A DNA stretch of 64,000 bases. It comes from Cupriavidus campinensis. GTDB taxonomy: Bacteria; Pseudomonadota; Gammaproteobacteria; Burkholderiales; Burkholderiaceae. A program made the translations under genes and the position numbers. The stretch covers positions 119,976 to 183,975 of the forward strand of contig NZ_CAJPVH010000006.1 of NCBI RefSeq assembly GCF_905397395.1, in the 5' to 3' direction. How positions within the stretch are numbered: position 1 is the stretch's first letter; each line of letters starts with the position of its first letter. Below are positions 1-9,590 of this stretch, one piece after another. The notes beneath the pieces are model-generated. The model had not been told where the DNA came from and made no database searches. It saw only the letters and a program-made list of their open reading frames with translations.

Positions 1-89
1 TGGAGTCGCTGCTGGCGTTCCGTCGGGCCGGTGCCGATGGCATCCTGACCTATTTCGCGCGAGACGCCGCGCGGCTGCTGGCCGGCTGA
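1..89 (+). CDS. hemB: Delta-aminolevulinic acid dehydratase, C-terminal end (partial)
   Basis: The first 89 bases encode the last 28 residues of a protein cut by the window edge. The tail reads ESLLAFRRAGADGILTYFA and ends LLAG-stop, matching the conserved C-terminus of porphobilinogen synthase (HemB), which condenses two 5-aminolevulinate molecules in heme synthesis. The reading frame begins at base 3. The active site lies outside the window, so the call rests on this short conserved tail alone. A CorA-family gene starts ten bases downstream on the same strand, so the two may be co-transcribed. Confidence 0.8.
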   Translation, partial: ESLLAFRRAGADGILTYFARDAARLLAG

Positions 90-98
90 TCCCCGCGC

Positions 99-1421
99 AT
101 GCAACTGCTTGGCTTCTCGGCCAGCCAGGTCCATCCGCTGGCTACGCTGGACGAGGCCCACGACTTCCTGGCCGGCAACGCCGCCGCGCGCTTTGTCTGG
201 GCCGACTTTCTCTTCGACGAAGTCAGCCCGGCGCCAGCCGCGTGGCGCGATCGTCTGGCGGGCCTGACCGGCTCGCCGATCCACGACCTGCACCTGGTCG
301 ATGCCATCAATCCCACGCATCCGTCGTTCTTCGACACGACCAATGCGTACGACATGATGATCTTCCGGAAGCTCACGTTTGAAACGAGCAGGCTCTTCGC
401 GGAAGCTGACGCCGCGAGCGGCGTGGCAGCGGGCGCAGCGGTGAGTACGCCCGGGGCCTCGGTCGAGCCGGCGGCGGGGATCGCTCCCGTGGCGGGCTCG
501 CCTGCGGCACCCGCGCCTGTGGCGGCTGTGCCCGTAGCACCGGCCAGCACGTCGCAGAAGCCCGCACGCAAGTATCCGGCCGGCTTCCTGCCGGCGCTAG
601 CCCGCATCGACACCCAGCCCGTGACCTTCTTCGTCTTCGACAGCGTGCTGGTGACGGTGCGCCCCGGGCCCTCCAGAACCGTCGATCAGGTCCGGCAGCG
701 GCTGCTCGAACTATGCGGCGCCCCGCGCCCCGCCTCCGCGCGCGCCAATGGCCAGACGCCGCTCGTGCACGGCGTGCGGCCGCCCACGCGCCCCGAGGAC
801 CTGATGCTGCGGCTGCTCAATGCGATGGTGGACCGCTACCTCGACCTGCGCGCGCCACTCACTCGCCAGCTGGACCGCTGGCAACGCGCCCTGCTCAGCA
901 CGCAGAAGAATTTTTCGAGTTGGGAGGGCCTGCTCGACGCGCGGATCCAATTGCGCCGGCTCGAGCACCTGAGCGAGGAGCAACGCGACGCGCTGCAGGA
1001 GTTCCGCGACAGCCTGCTCGACAATCGCTACAGCAACAATGATCCCCAAGCCGCCGACGGGAGCGAAGGCACCGTGGTGGCAGGCCGGGATGAGGTCCTG
1101 CTGGTCCGCATCGCGGACCTGATGGAGCACATCCTGCGCGTGCTGGCCCACGCGCGGCGGCTGGAGGACTCGATCGAGTCGGCGGTGCAGATCCACTTCT
1201 CGGCGGTGGCCCACCGGACCAATCGCACCATGCGCACGCTCACCGTCATCACCGCGCTGTTCATGCCGCTGACCCTGATTACCGGCGTGTTCGGCATGAA
1301 TTTCGACCGGATGCCGTGGCTGCGGGAAGCGAATGGGTTCTGGTGGTCGATCGGCCTGATGGGCGGCGTGGTGGCCACCATCGGCGCGATCTGGGCGATT
1401 GGTCGCTGGCTGGACCGCTGA
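99..1421 (+). CDS. CorA-family divalent metal ion transporter
   Basis: A 440-residue inner-membrane channel/transporter of the CorA (2-TM-GxN) family, which moves Mg2+, Co2+, Ni2+ or Zn2+. The C-terminus has the family signature: a first transmembrane helix (about residues 380-400) ending in GVFGMNFDRMPWL with the GMN motif, then a second helix and a short basic tail. The long acidic N-terminal part is the cytoplasmic funnel. An Ala/Pro-rich low-complexity stretch at about residues 103-155 interrupts the funnel and is not typical of the family. The ion is not predictable from the sequence. The gene follows hemB by 9 bases and is convergent with dsbD. Confidence 0.88.
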   Translation: MQLLGFSASQVHPLATLDEAHDFLAGNAAARFVWADFLFDEVSPAPAAWRDRLAGLTGSPIHDLHLVDAINPTHPSFFDTTNAYDMMIFRKLTFETSRLFAEADAASGVAAGAAVSTPGASVEPAAGIAPVAGSPAAPAPVAAVPVAPASTSQKPARKYPAGFLPALARIDTQPVTFFVFDSVLVTVRPGPSRTVDQVRQRLLELCGAPRPASARANGQTPLVHGVRPPTRPEDLMLRLLNAMVDRYLDLRAPLTRQLDRWQRALLSTQKNFSSWEGLLDARIQLRRLEHLSEEQRDALQEFRDSLLDNRYSNNDPQAADGSEGTVVAGRDEVLLVRIADLMEHILRVLAHARRLEDSIESAVQIHFSAVAHRTNRTMRTLTVITALFMPLTLITGVFGMNFDRMPWLREANGFWWSIGLMGGVVATIGAIWAIGRWLDR

Positions 1422-1428
1422 CGCGGGT

Positions 1429-3387
1429 TCAGGTACGCGTCTTGGGGCCGAGCGCGCGTTCGAGGCTATCCAGGAAGCGTGTGGCCGATTGATAACCGAT
1501 CACGCGAACGGGGCGCTCGCGCCCGTCAGGGCCGAACAGGATGATGCCGGGGGGCCCGAACAGCCCGAAGCGCTTCAACAGCGCGCGGTCGTCGGCATTG
1601 TTGGCGGTGACGTCAGCCTGCAACAGGACAACGTCGGCAAGCCGGGCGCGCACCTTCGCATCGGGAAACGTCAGTTTCTCCATTTCCTTGCAACTCACGC
1701 ACCAGTCGGCATAGAAGTCTAGCAACACCGGCCGGCCGCTGGCGGCTGCCTGCGCCACGCGGGCGTCGAGTTCCGCCACCGACCGGATGCGCTCGAAGCG
1801 AATGTGATCCGCACGCACCTGCGACGCGGCACCAGCGCTCACCAGCCCAAGATGAGACAACGGCTGCAGCGGGTCACGCCCGCCCGACGCAAGCCCCACC
1901 AGTTGAATAGCGCCCGCCAGCGCGGCCAGAAGGCCAAGGCCCTTGCCCAGCCGCATCAGCCCACGCGGATCAGGGCCCAGCGCATCGAAGGCCCCCAGGT
2001 AGACCGCCGCCACGATCAACAAGGCGGCCCAGGCAGCCATCACGGCCCATACGGGCGCCACGGGCGTCACCATCCAGAGCGCGACGCCAAGTAGCAGAAA
2101 TCCGAAAAAGCGCTTGGTAGCTTCCATCCACTTGCCCGCGCGGGGCAACAGGTTGCCAGCGCCCACGCCCACCAGCACGAGGGGCACCCCCATGCCAATG
2201 GCCATCGCAAACAACGCTGCACCGCCGGTGAACGCGTCGCCGGTCTGGGCGATGTAGGCCAACGCACCGGCCAGCGGCGCGGTGACGCACGGGCCGACGA
2301 TCAGGGCCGAGATCGCCCCCATGGCCGCCGCCCCGAAGATCTGCCCACTCCGGCGCTGGTTGGACGATGCAGCAAGCCTCGTCTGCCAGCGCTGGGGCAA
2401 TTGCAGTTCATAGAGGCCGAACATCGACAGGGCCAGGGCCACCATCAGCGCAGCGAATGCGCTCAGCACCCACGGGTTCTGCAGCGCGGCGGAAAGCCCT
2501 TCCCCGGCGAGGCCGGCCGCCACGCCCACGGCAGTGTAGACCACCGCCATCCCCAGCACGTAGGCCAGCGAGACCAGCAGCGCCCGGCCGCGCGTCACAT
2601 GCTCGCCTACGACGATCGACGACAGGATCGGCACCATGGGCAGCACGCACGGCGTGAAGGTCAGCAGCAGGCCCAGTCCGAAGAACAGCGCGGCGATGAG
2701 ACCGAGGTTGCGGCTAGCCAGCGCCCCGGCGATCCGATCGTTGTCGTCCCGCAGCGCGACGGCGGCCCCGGTTGTTTCCTGCGGCATTGGGGCGGATGCG
2801 GCAGGTGGTTCGGGCGCTGCAGGCGCCTGCGTTGCAGGCGCGGGGGTCGCACGGTCGCCGAACAGGTTGCCGAGCACCGACCCGCCCACCTTGTAGATGC
2901 TCTCCATCGGCGGATAGCAGAGCCCCTTGTCCGCGCAGCCCTGCGAGGTCACCACCAGGGACCAACGGCCATCGCCAGGGGCCTGGATCACGGGCACGCG
3001 CACCACCACGCTGCCACGATAGGTCTCCATGTTCTTGCCGAAGTTCTCGTCGAAATGGACCTGACCTTGCGGCAACGCCGGCGGCCCGAGCTTGACCGTG
3101 GCCGGCTGGGTGGCGAACGCAAATCGCTCACGGTACATGTAGTAGCCGTCCGCCACATCAAAGCGGACTTCGATCGTCTGCGGGTCCAACTGTTTCGCCG
3201 CGAACTGGAACGCCTTCTCTGGCGGCAGGAAATCCTCCTCGGTCGCGGCATGGGCCACGTGCCCGAGCAGCAGGTAGGCGCACAGCATCAGCAGCATTGC
3301 GACGATTTGCCGCACTCGCCGACCCCGCATTTGCCATCCCGCTCCGGCGCTCCACCCCATGCCGATGCCCGTTCCCGTCGATCCCAT
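1429..3387 (-). CDS. dsbD: Thiol:disulfide interchange protein DsbD
   Basis: DsbD carries electrons from cytoplasmic thioredoxin across the inner membrane to periplasmic DsbC/DsbG and cytochrome c maturation proteins. The 652-residue product shows the three expected parts: an N-terminal periplasmic domain after a signal segment (hydrophobic run ending HVAHA), a central eight-helix membrane domain with the redox cysteines in FTPCVLPMVP and VGPCVTAPLAG, and a C-terminal thioredoxin-like domain with CVSC in DFYADWCVSCKEMEK. I chose the ATG at 3387 because GGAAAAG lies just upstream and the longer frame would run into cutA. It lies 25 bases after cutA, so the two are probably co-transcribed. Confidence 0.93.
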   Translation of the reverse strand: MGSTGTGIGMGWSAGAGWQMRGRRVRQIVAMLLMLCAYLLLGHVAHAATEEDFLPPEKAFQFAAKQLDPQTIEVRFDVADGYYMYRERFAFATQPATVKLGPPALPQGQVHFDENFGKNMETYRGSVVVRVPVIQAPGDGRWSLVVTSQGCADKGLCYPPMESIYKVGGSVLGNLFGDRATPAPATQAPAAPEPPAASAPMPQETTGAAVALRDDNDRIAGALASRNLGLIAALFFGLGLLLTFTPCVLPMVPILSSIVVGEHVTRGRALLVSLAYVLGMAVVYTAVGVAAGLAGEGLSAALQNPWVLSAFAALMVALALSMFGLYELQLPQRWQTRLAASSNQRRSGQIFGAAAMGAISALIVGPCVTAPLAGALAYIAQTGDAFTGGAALFAMAIGMGVPLVLVGVGAGNLLPRAGKWMEATKRFFGFLLLGVALWMVTPVAPVWAVMAAWAALLIVAAVYLGAFDALGPDPRGLMRLGKGLGLLAALAGAIQLVGLASGGRDPLQPLSHLGLVSAGAASQVRADHIRFERIRSVAELDARVAQAAASGRPVLLDFYADWCVSCKEMEKLTFPDAKVRARLADVVLLQADVTANNADDRALLKRFGLFGPPGIILFGPDGRERPVRVIGYQSATRFLDSLERALGPKTRT

Positions 3388-3412
3388 GTCGCTTTTCCGA
3401 TGCTTCAATGTG

Positions 3413-3808
3413 TTAGCGCGGTGCGGTCGCGTCGCCAGCGGGCTTGCCGCTGGCCTCCTCCCGCACCCACGCCAGATACGGCGCAAAACCTGCTCCAACC
3501 GGCCAGGTGACTATCTCCGGGACATCATAAGGATGCTCCGTGCGGATCACCGCTTCGAGGCCCGCATACTGGGCGCGCGTAGTCTTGATCAGCAACGGCC
3601 ACTCCTGCGCCTGCTCCAGCCTTCCCTGCCACCAGTACTCGGACTGACACGGCGCGAGCCGGTTCACGCACGCCGCCACGCGAGCCTCCAGCACAGCGCG
3701 CGCCACACGCGCTGCTGAAGCCTCGTCGGGCAGGTTCGTCATCGCCACGAGTATCGATTCTGCCGCCTCGCCGGCCGGCTGGATATGAGCGGATTCTGAA
3801 ACGGTCAT
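3413..3808 (-). CDS. cutA: Divalent-cation tolerance protein CutA
   Basis: A 131-residue CutA1-family protein, a small trimeric ferredoxin-like-fold protein linked to metal tolerance. Typical family segments are visible: VAMTNLPDEASAARVARAVLEARVAACVN, the EYWWQGRL segment with the WW pair, and HPYDVPEIVTWPV near the end. The start at 3808 is preferred because the longer frame would read through the terminator hairpin at 3841-3863. It is followed closely by dsbD, an arrangement known from many proteobacteria. Confidence 0.92.
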   Translation of the reverse strand: MTVSESAHIQPAGEAAESILVAMTNLPDEASAARVARAVLEARVAACVNRLAPCQSEYWWQGRLEQAQEWPLLIKTTRAQYAGLEAVIRTEHPYDVPEIVTWPVGAGFAPYLAWVREEASGKPAGDATAPR

Positions 3809-3828
3809 GTGATTCTCGGAAAACGTCG

Positions 3829-3863
3829 CCAAAAACAAAAGAGCCAGGCAAAAAGCCTGGCTC
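3829..3863 (-). terminator. Rho-independent terminator of the ribosomal protein superoperon
   Basis: A perfect 9-bp stem (GAGCCAGGC/GCCTGGCTC) with a 5-base loop lies at 3841-3863. On the minus strand it is followed by a T-rich run TTTTGTTTTTGG. It sits 54 bases after the rplQ stop and before the cutA start, so it should end transcription of the alpha operon. Confidence 0.9.
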
Positions 3864-3916
3864 GATTGTAAAGCGGTGCTCGATTGCCCGTCAGCGAGGA
3901 CGGGCACGGCCATCAC

Positions 3917-4312
3917 TTATTCCGCAGCTTCTTCAGCCGGAGCTTCGGTGATTTCCGGACGATCCACCAGCTCGACCAGCGCCATCGGCGCGTTGTCGCC
4001 CTGACGGAAGCCGAACTTCAGGATACGGGTGTAGCCGCCCGGACGAGCGTTGTAGCGCGGGCCCAGTTCGGTGAACAGCTTGGTGACCATGTCGCGGTCG
4101 CGCAGACGGGCAAAAGCCAGACGGCGGTTGGCAACGGTGTCCTTCTTGGCCAGCGTGATGAGGGGCTCGACAACCTTGCGCAGTTCCTTGGCCTTGGGCA
4201 GGGTGGTCTTGATCAGCTCGTGCTGGAACAGCGAGTTGGACATGTTGCGCAGCATCGCGAGACGGTGCGAAGAGGTGCGGTTCAGTTTCCGCAAACCATG
4301 ACGGTGACGCAT
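3917..4312 (-). CDS. rplQ: 50S ribosomal protein L17
   Basis: L17 (131 residues) lies near the exit of the large-subunit peptide tunnel. The N-terminus [17 protein letters not shown] and the segment [27 protein letters not shown] are diagnostic. The C-terminal tail is acidic and Ala/Glu-rich (EAPAEEAAE). It is the last gene of the alpha operon, 150 bases after rpoA, and is followed by a strong terminator. Confidence 0.98.
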   Translation of the reverse strand: MRHRHGLRKLNRTSSHRLAMLRNMSNSLFQHELIKTTLPKAKELRKVVEPLITLAKKDTVANRRLAFARLRDRDMVTKLFTELGPRYNARPGGYTRILKFGFRQGDNAPMALVELVDRPEITEAPAEEAAE

Positions 4313-4462
4313 GATGATTCCTTTCGATTTCAGTGTTTGACCAGCTCTTCTATCGCCAATGCGTGGGCACGGGCGCGGGCCGGTAGTGCTTCAATGCCGC
4401 GGGCGACATGCCCTTGGCGCGATGACAGGCGGGACCCCGTTACCGGAATCCCGCACCGCCAA

Positions 4463-5443
4463 TTACTTCTCCAGACCTGCGGGCGGCCAGTTCTCGAGCT
4501 TCATGCCGAGGGTCAGGCCACGGGAGGCGAGGACTTCCTTGATCTCGTTCAGCGACTTGCGACCCAGGTTCGGGGTCTTGAGCAGTTCGTTCTCGGTACG
4601 CTGAATCAGATCGCCGATGTAGTAGATGTTTTCGGCCTTCAGGCAGTTGGCCGAACGCACCGTCAGCTCGAGGTCGTCCACCGGGCGCAGCAGGATCGGA
4701 TCGATCTGCGGCGTGCGGCTCGACGCGGCCTCGGCGGCCGACTCGGTGCCTTCCAGCGCAGCGAACACGGACAGCTGGTCAACCAGGATACGAGCCGACT
4801 GACGAATCGCTTCCTCGGGCGAGATCACGCCGTCGGTTTCGATGTTCATCACCAGCTTGTCCAGGTCGGTACGCTGTTCCACACGGGCGGATTCCACGGC
4901 GTACGACACGCGGCGGACCGGCGAGAACGACGCGTCCAGCACGATACGGCCGATGACCTTGCCCGACTCGTCGCCGAACTTGCGCACGTTGCCCGGCACA
5001 TAACCACGGCCTTGCTCGACCTTGATCTGCATGTCCAGCTTGCCGCCGGCAGACAGATGGGCGATCACGTGACCCGGGTTGATGATCTCGACGTCGTGCG
5101 GCAGCTCGATATCGGCAGCCGTGACCACGCCTTCGCCATCCTTGCGCAGCGACACCGTGACTTCGTCGCGGTTGTGCAGCTTGAATACCACGCCCTTCAG
5201 GTTGAGGAGCAGGTTGACGACGTCTTCTTGCACGCCATCGATGGTGGAATACTCGTGGACCACCCCAGCGATCGTGACTTCGGTCGGGGCATAGCCGACC
5301 ATCGACGACAGCAGCACGCGACGCAGGGCGTTACCGAGCGTATGGCCGTAGCCGCGCTCGAACGGCTCCATCACGACTTTGGCGTGATGGTCGCCAAGCG
5401 GTTCGACGGCGATGATTTTTGGCTTGAGGAGTGCTGTTTGCAT
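4463..5443 (-). CDS. rpoA: DNA-directed RNA polymerase alpha subunit
   Basis: RpoA (326 residues) nucleates polymerase assembly and contacts activators and UP elements. The N-terminal assembly domain begins [14 protein letters not shown] and contains [14 protein letters not shown] linker near residues 235-250 leads to the C-terminal domain with the helix-hairpin-helix region [19 protein letters not shown], where the DNA-contacting Arg is retained. It sits between rpsD and rplQ, the standard alpha-operon position. Confidence 0.98.
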   Translation of the reverse strand: MQTALLKPKIIAVEPLGDHHAKVVMEPFERGYGHTLGNALRRVLLSSMVGYAPTEVTIAGVVHEYSTIDGVQEDVVNLLLNLKGVVFKLHNRDEVTVSLRKDGEGVVTAADIELPHDVEIINPGHVIAHLSAGGKLDMQIKVEQGRGYVPGNVRKFGDESGKVIGRIVLDASFSPVRRVSYAVESARVEQRTDLDKLVMNIETDGVISPEEAIRQSARILVDQLSVFAALEGTESAAEAASSRTPQIDPILLRPVDDLELTVRSANCLKAENIYYIGDLIQRTENELLKTPNLGRKSLNEIKEVLASRGLTLGMKLENWPPAGLEK

Positions 5444-5509
5444 TAGGTTGTCCTTTTCAATACCCTCGGCTCGTTACACCGATAAGGCTGACGTTTGGAA
5501 CCTGAAAAT

Positions 5510-5560
5510 CCCATCGCACGATGGGCAATAAGCCCGGCGCGCCAAACGGCGCGTCGGGCT
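5510..5560 (-). promoter_or_regulatory. Two stem-loops in the rpsD-rpoA spacer
   Basis: On the minus strand, reading from rpsD toward rpoA, there is first a 13-base-arm hairpin (5531-5560, one mismatch, loop GTTT). A second short hairpin (CCCATCG/CGATGGG at 5510-5525) follows, with ATTTTC directly after it. Neither has a long T-run, so they may act as weak attenuators or mRNA processing/stability elements rather than full terminators. The rest of the 175-base spacer shows no gene. Confidence 0.5.
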
Positions 5561-5618
5561 GAAAGCGAAGCCTTGCGGTAGGGGCAAGCGCTGAATCGTC
5601 CGATGATCGATTCGGCGA

Positions 5619-6242
5619 TTAACGCGAATACAATTCGACGATCAGGCTTTCGTTGATGTCGCCCGAAATATCGGTGCGATCCGGGGCTTGCTTGAAGGTG
5701 CCTTCGAACTTCTTCGAATCCACGGCCACCCAGGTCGGGAAACCCGACTGTTCGGCCAGCGACAGCGCTTCAGCGATACGCACTTGCTTCTTCGACTGTT
5801 CGCGCACGGTGATGATGTCGCCCGACTTGATCTGGGCCGACGGCACATTCATGGCCACGCCGTTCACCAGGATCGCCTTGTGCGACACCAGCTGGCGTGC
5901 TTCAGCGCGGGTCGAGCCGAAGCCCATGCGGTACACGACGTTGTCCAGACGCGATTCCAGCAGTTGCAGCAGGTTTTCACCCGTGTTGCCCTTGCGGCGG
6001 TCGGCTTCGGCAAAGTAGCGACGGAACTGGCGCTCGAGCACACCGTAGATACGCTTGACCTTCTGCTTTTCACGCAGCTGGTTGCCGTAGTCAGACGTAC
6101 GGGCACCCGAGGTGCGGCCGTGCTGGCCCGGCTTGCTGTCCAGCTTGCACTTGTCAGCCAGCGAGCGGCGGGCGCTCTTCAGGAACAGATCGGTGCCTTC
6201 GCGGCGGGAAAGTTTGGCCTTCGGGCCGGTATAACGTGCCAC
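5619..6242 (-). CDS. rpsD: 30S ribosomal protein S4
   Basis: S4 (207 residues) is a primary 16S rRNA binder and, in many bacteria, the translational repressor of the alpha operon. It starts [21 protein letters not shown] and carries an S4 RNA-binding domain from about residue 95 ([30 protein letters not shown]). The start codon is GTG, with AAGGA seven bases upstream. It has long spacers on both sides (294 bases from rpsK, 175 to rpoA), unlike the tight packing elsewhere in the superoperon. Confidence 0.98.
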   Translation of the reverse strand: MARYTGPKAKLSRREGTDLFLKSARRSLADKCKLDSKPGQHGRTSGARTSDYGNQLREKQKVKRIYGVLERQFRRYFAEADRRKGNTGENLLQLLESRLDNVVYRMGFGSTRAEARQLVSHKAILVNGVAMNVPSAQIKSGDIITVREQSKKQVRIAEALSLAEQSGFPTWVAVDSKKFEGTFKQAPDRTDISGDINESLIVELYSR

Positions 6243-6426
6243 TTTATCTTCCTTTGATCGATCGCGACGCCATTCGGACGCGCCGCGAGTCCGTCATCTG
6301 CATGTGACGGACGGTGGGCTTATGGTTCTTCATCCGCAGCGGCCGAGGCCACGCGGAGGCAACGCAAAAGCATAACGATATCGCCCACGCCGAGCGCACC
6401 AGTTGCCTGGCGCCCTGCAAAGCGCG

Positions 6427-6466
6427 AACGCAAAACGAAAACCTGCCGCAATGAATTGCAGCAGGT
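6427..6466 (-). terminator. Terminator-like hairpin between rpsK and rpsD
   Basis: The minus-strand transcript reads ACCTGC-T-GCAA, loop TTCA, TTGC-G-GCAGGT, then TTTTCGTTTTGCG. That is a 10-bp stem with one internal mismatch followed by a T-rich tract, the form of an intrinsic terminator or attenuator. It lies inside the 294-base spacer between rpsK and rpsD, where read-through is needed for rpsD, rpoA and rplQ unless a separate promoter exists. No clear promoter was found in the rest of the spacer. Confidence 0.55.
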
Positions 6467-6536
6467 CAACGCGCGATACTACCACATCTCGGGCGACGAG
6501 CGAGAAACCTTGCTCGCCTCCCGACCAACCGGGCGC

Positions 6537-6938
6537 TTAGATACGGCGGCGCTTCGGCGGACGGCAGCCGTTGTGCGGCACCGGCGTCACATCTTCGATC
6601 ACGGCGATCTTAATGCCCAGCGCGTTCAGCGCACGGACAGCCGATTCGCGGCCAGGACCGGGGCCCTTGATGCGCACTTCCAGGTTCTTGATGCCCTGGT
6701 CTTGCGCCACGCGGCCGGCGTTCTCGGCAGCAACCTGGGCAGCGAAGGGGGTCGACTTGCGCGAACCCTTGAAGCCCTGGCCACCGGCGGTCGCCCACGA
6801 CAGGGCGTTGCCCTGACGGTCGGTGATCGTGATGATGGTGTTGTTGAACGAAGCGTGGACGTGCGCAATGCCGTCGGCAACATTCTTCTTGACCTTCTTA
6901 CGCGCGCGCTGGGCGGCGTTGTTCGGACCTTTTGCCAT
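6537..6938 (-). CDS. rpsK: 30S ribosomal protein S11
   Basis: S11 (133 residues) forms part of the small-subunit platform near the mRNA exit. The family signature is clear in [20 protein letters not shown] and the conserved end [16 protein letters not shown]. It is 24 bases downstream of rpsM and is followed by the long spacer before rpsD. Confidence 0.98.
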   Translation of the reverse strand: MAKGPNNAAQRARKKVKKNVADGIAHVHASFNNTIITITDRQGNALSWATAGGQGFKGSRKSTPFAAQVAAENAGRVAQDQGIKNLEVRIKGPGPGRESAVRALNALGIKIAVIEDVTPVPHNGCRPPKRRRI

Positions 6939-6962
6939 TAGTTTCTTCCTATGCCTTCGGCT

Positions 6963-7328
6963 TTACTTCTTCAGAGCCACGCCGGCCTTACGCGGACCCT
7001 TGCGGGTGCGGGCGTTCGTGCGGGTACGCTGGCCGCGCATCGGCAGGCCCCTGCGGTGACGGACGCCACGATAGCAACCAAGGTCCATCAGACGCTTGAT
7101 GTTCATCGTGGTTTCACGACGCAGGTCACCCTCGACCGTGACCTTGCCCACTTCGTCACGAAGCTTTTCCAGGTCGGCGTCGGTCAGGTCCTTGACCTTC
7201 TTGTCAAACGGAACACCGGTGGCCTCGCAAATCTTGCGAGCGCGCGAGCGGCCGATACCGTAAATAGCCGTCAGGCCGATTTCGGTATGCTTGTGGTTCG
7301 GGATGTTAACCCCTGCGATACGTGCCAT
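6963..7328 (-). CDS. rpsM: 30S ribosomal protein S13
   Basis: S13 (121 residues) sits in the head of the small subunit and contacts the P-site tRNA. It starts [14 protein letters not shown], contains the helix-two-turn-helix region [15 protein letters not shown], and ends with the basic tail [17 protein letters not shown] that reaches the P site. It is the first gene of the alpha group, 19 bases after rpmJ. Confidence 0.98.
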   Translation of the reverse strand: MARIAGVNIPNHKHTEIGLTAIYGIGRSRARKICEATGVPFDKKVKDLTDADLEKLRDEVGKVTVEGDLRRETTMNIKRLMDLGCYRGVRHRRGLPMRGQRTRTNARTRKGPRKAGVALKK

Positions 7329-7347
7329 TCGTCAATCCTCTTTCCGA

Positions 7348-7464
7348 TTAGCCTTGGCGTTGCTTGTGGCGGGGATCCGACGAGCAGATCACGCGCACGA
7401 CACCGTTGCGCTTGATAATTTTGCAGTTGCGGCAAATGCGCTTCACAGAAGCCAGCACTTTCAT
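7348..7464 (-). CDS. rpmJ: 50S ribosomal protein L36
   Basis: A 38-residue protein beginning [17 protein letters not shown] and ending PRHKQRQG, the classic zinc-ribbon form of L36. The Zn ligands are visible as CRNC, a later Cys in VICSSD, and His in PRHKQ (the C+ form). Its place between infA and rpsM is the normal one in beta-proteobacteria. It lies 32 bases after infA. Confidence 0.97.
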
Positions 7465-7496
7465 GATTTTCCTCTTTCCTTCAATTCCTGTTCGCT

Positions 7497-7715
7497 TCAC
7501 TTCGTCCGGAAGACGATGCGTGCGCGTGACAGATCATATGGGGTCAGCTCGACAGTCACCTTGTCACCCGGAAGTATCCGGATGTAGTTCATTCGCATCT
7601 TGCCCGAGATATGCCCGAGTACTACGTGGCCGTTCTCCAACTTGACGCGGAACGTCGCGTTGGGGAGATTTTCCAGGACCTCCCCTTGCATCTGGATGAC
7701 GTCGTCTTTTGCCAT
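7497..7715 (-). CDS. infA: Translation initiation factor IF-1
   Basis: IF-1 (72 residues) is an OB-fold S1-type protein that blocks the A site during initiation. The sequence [20 protein letters not shown] and the segment [24 protein letters not shown] are typical. Its location between secY and rpmJ inside the spc operon is characteristic of beta-proteobacteria. The E. coli gene lies elsewhere. Confidence 0.98.
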
Positions 7716-7740
7716 ACCTAGAGCCTGTTCCGACCCGGCA

Positions 7741-9084
7741 TCAACGCAAGGTCAGATTACCCTTGAAATTCGCCTTCTTCAGCAGCGACTCATACTGCTG
7801 CGACATGACATAGGACTGTACCTGGGCCATGAAGTCCATCGTGACGACCACGATGATCAGCAGCGAGGTTCCGCCGAAATAAAACGGAACGTTCCAGCGC
7901 AGCACCAGGAATTCCGGCAACAGGCAGACCAGTGTGATGTAGATCGCACCAGCCAGCGTCAGGCGCACCAGGATCTTGTCGATATAGCGCGTCGTTTGCT
8001 CGCCCGGACGGATGCCCGGAATGAAGGCACCGCTTTTCTTCAGGTTATCCGCAACTTCCCGGCTGTTGTACACCAGAGCCGTATAGAAGAAGCAGAAGAA
8101 AACAATTGCAGCAGCGTACAGCAGGATGTAGACCGGCTGGCCCGGCGAGAGCGTGGCGGCCAGGTCCTTGATGAACCGTCCCACCGCGCCCGTCGATTCG
8201 GACGTAAACCAACCCGCGATCGTCGCCGGGAACAGGATGATCGACGATGCAAAGATCGGCGGAATCACCCCTGCCATGTTCAGCTTCAGCGGCAGGTGCG
8301 ACGACTGACCGCCGTACACCTTGTTGCCGACCTGACGCTTGGCATAGTTCACCAGGATCTTGCGCTGGCCCCGCTCGACAAACACCACGGCGAAGGTCAC
8401 ACCGATCACGATCGCTACGATGACAATCGCCGCGAACGCACTCATGGAACCCGTGCGGACCAGTTCAAACAGTCCGCCGATCGCGTTGGGCAGGCCCGCT
8501 GCGATACCGCCAAAGATGATGATCGAGATGCCGTTGCCCAGACCACGCTCGGTGATCTGCTCACCCAGCCACATCAGGAACATCGTACCGGTCACCAGCG
8601 TGATCACCGCCGTCGCTCGGAACATCAGGCCCGGATCGATGACCAGACCTGGCTGCGACTCCAGTGCGACCGCAATCGACAGCGCCTGGAACGTGGCCAG
8701 AACCACAGTGCCGTAGCGCGTGTACTGCGTGATCTTGCGTTGCCCCGCCTGCCCTTCCTTCTTCAGCGTCTCCAGCTGCGGCAGCACGATCGTCAGCAAC
8801 TGCATGATGATCGACGCCGAGATGTACGGCATGATGCCGAGCGCGAAGACGGTAAAGCGCGACAGCGCACCGCCCGAGAACAGGTTGAACATCCCGAGGA
8901 TGCCACCCGACTGACTCTGGAAAAGCTTCGCGAGCTGTTCCGGATCGATTCCCGGCACCGGAATATGTGCACCGATGCGGTAGACGATCAGGGCCAGCAC
9001 CAGGAACATCAGCCGGCGCTTCAAATCGCCGTACTTCGCCGTGTTCCTAGCCTGCGCGCTTGCATTGGGTTTCGCCGTGGCCAA
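7741..9084 (-). CDS. secY: Preprotein translocase subunit SecY
   Basis: SecY (447 residues) is the ten-helix channel of the Sec translocon in the inner membrane, working with SecE (also in this window) and SecG. It has the usual plug/first-helix start ([24 protein letters not shown]) and the C-terminal helices with [15 protein letters not shown] at the end. The first codon is TTG at 9084, with GGAG six bases upstream. No ATG occurs before the first transmembrane helix that would keep the conserved N-terminus. It follows rplO by 49 bases. Confidence 0.97.
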   Translation of the reverse strand: MATAKPNASAQARNTAKYGDLKRRLMFLVLALIVYRIGAHIPVPGIDPEQLAKLFQSQSGGILGMFNLFSGGALSRFTVFALGIMPYISASIIMQLLTIVLPQLETLKKEGQAGQRKITQYTRYGTVVLATFQALSIAVALESQPGLVIDPGLMFRATAVITLVTGTMFLMWLGEQITERGLGNGISIIIFGGIAAGLPNAIGGLFELVRTGSMSAFAAIVIVAIVIGVTFAVVFVERGQRKILVNYAKRQVGNKVYGGQSSHLPLKLNMAGVIPPIFASSIILFPATIAGWFTSESTGAVGRFIKDLAATLSPGQPVYILLYAAAIVFFCFFYTALVYNSREVADNLKKSGAFIPGIRPGEQTTRYIDKILVRLTLAGAIYITLVCLLPEFLVLRWNVPFYFGGTSLLIIVVVTMDFMAQVQSYVMSQQYESLLKKANFKGNLTLR

Positions 9085-9133
9085 ACGATGCTCCGACTGT
9101 GACTTCGCCTATGCTGCGAATACTGCTGCAGAA

Positions 9134-9568
9134 TTACTCAGCGATCTGGCCGCCAGCGGCTTCGATCGCGGCCTTGGCACCAGCGGTGGCGCCCAGACCC
9201 TTGATCGTTACCTTGCGGGTCAGTTCGCCAGCCTTGATGACCTTGGCGTTCTTGACCAGGTCGCCCACCAGGCCAGCTTGCTTCAGGACCAGCAGGTCCA
9301 CTTCAGCAGCTTCCAGGCGTTCGATGTCACGCAGGGTCACCTCGGCGTTGAACGCCTTGGTCAGCGAGGTGAAACCACGCTTCGGCAGGCGGCGATACAG
9401 CGGCATCTGACCGCCTTCGAAACCCACCTTGTGGAAGCCGCCCGAACGCGACTTCTGACCCTTGTGACCACGACCGGCGGTCTTGCCCAGGCCGGAACCG
9501 ATACCACGGCCGACGCGACGCTTGGCGTGCTTCGAACCGGAGGCCGGCTTCAGGTTATTCAGTTGCAT
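9134..9568 (-). CDS. rplO: 50S ribosomal protein L15
   Basis: L15 (144 residues) is a late-assembling large-subunit protein. It begins [22 protein letters not shown] and has the Gly/Lys-rich extension [19 protein letters not shown] that penetrates the rRNA. I chose the ATG at 9568 because the family starts at MQLN. A start four codons further upstream would add residues not seen in the family. It lies 22 bases after rpmD. Confidence 0.98.
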   Translation of the reverse strand: MQLNNLKPASGSKHAKRRVGRGIGSGLGKTAGRGHKGQKSRSGGFHKVGFEGGQMPLYRRLPKRGFTSLTKAFNAEVTLRDIERLEAAEVDLLVLKQAGLVGDLVKNAKVIKAGELTRKVTIKGLGATAGAKAAIEAAGGQIAE

Positions 9569-9590
9569 GTTGCTCTCCAAGTCCCCGGGA

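Noticed and set aside
2401..3510. A 369-codon plus-strand frame opposite dsbD
   Set aside because: Its composition is typical of an antisense shadow (His/Arg/Gln-rich), and dsbD on the other strand has all expected domains and catalytic cysteines.
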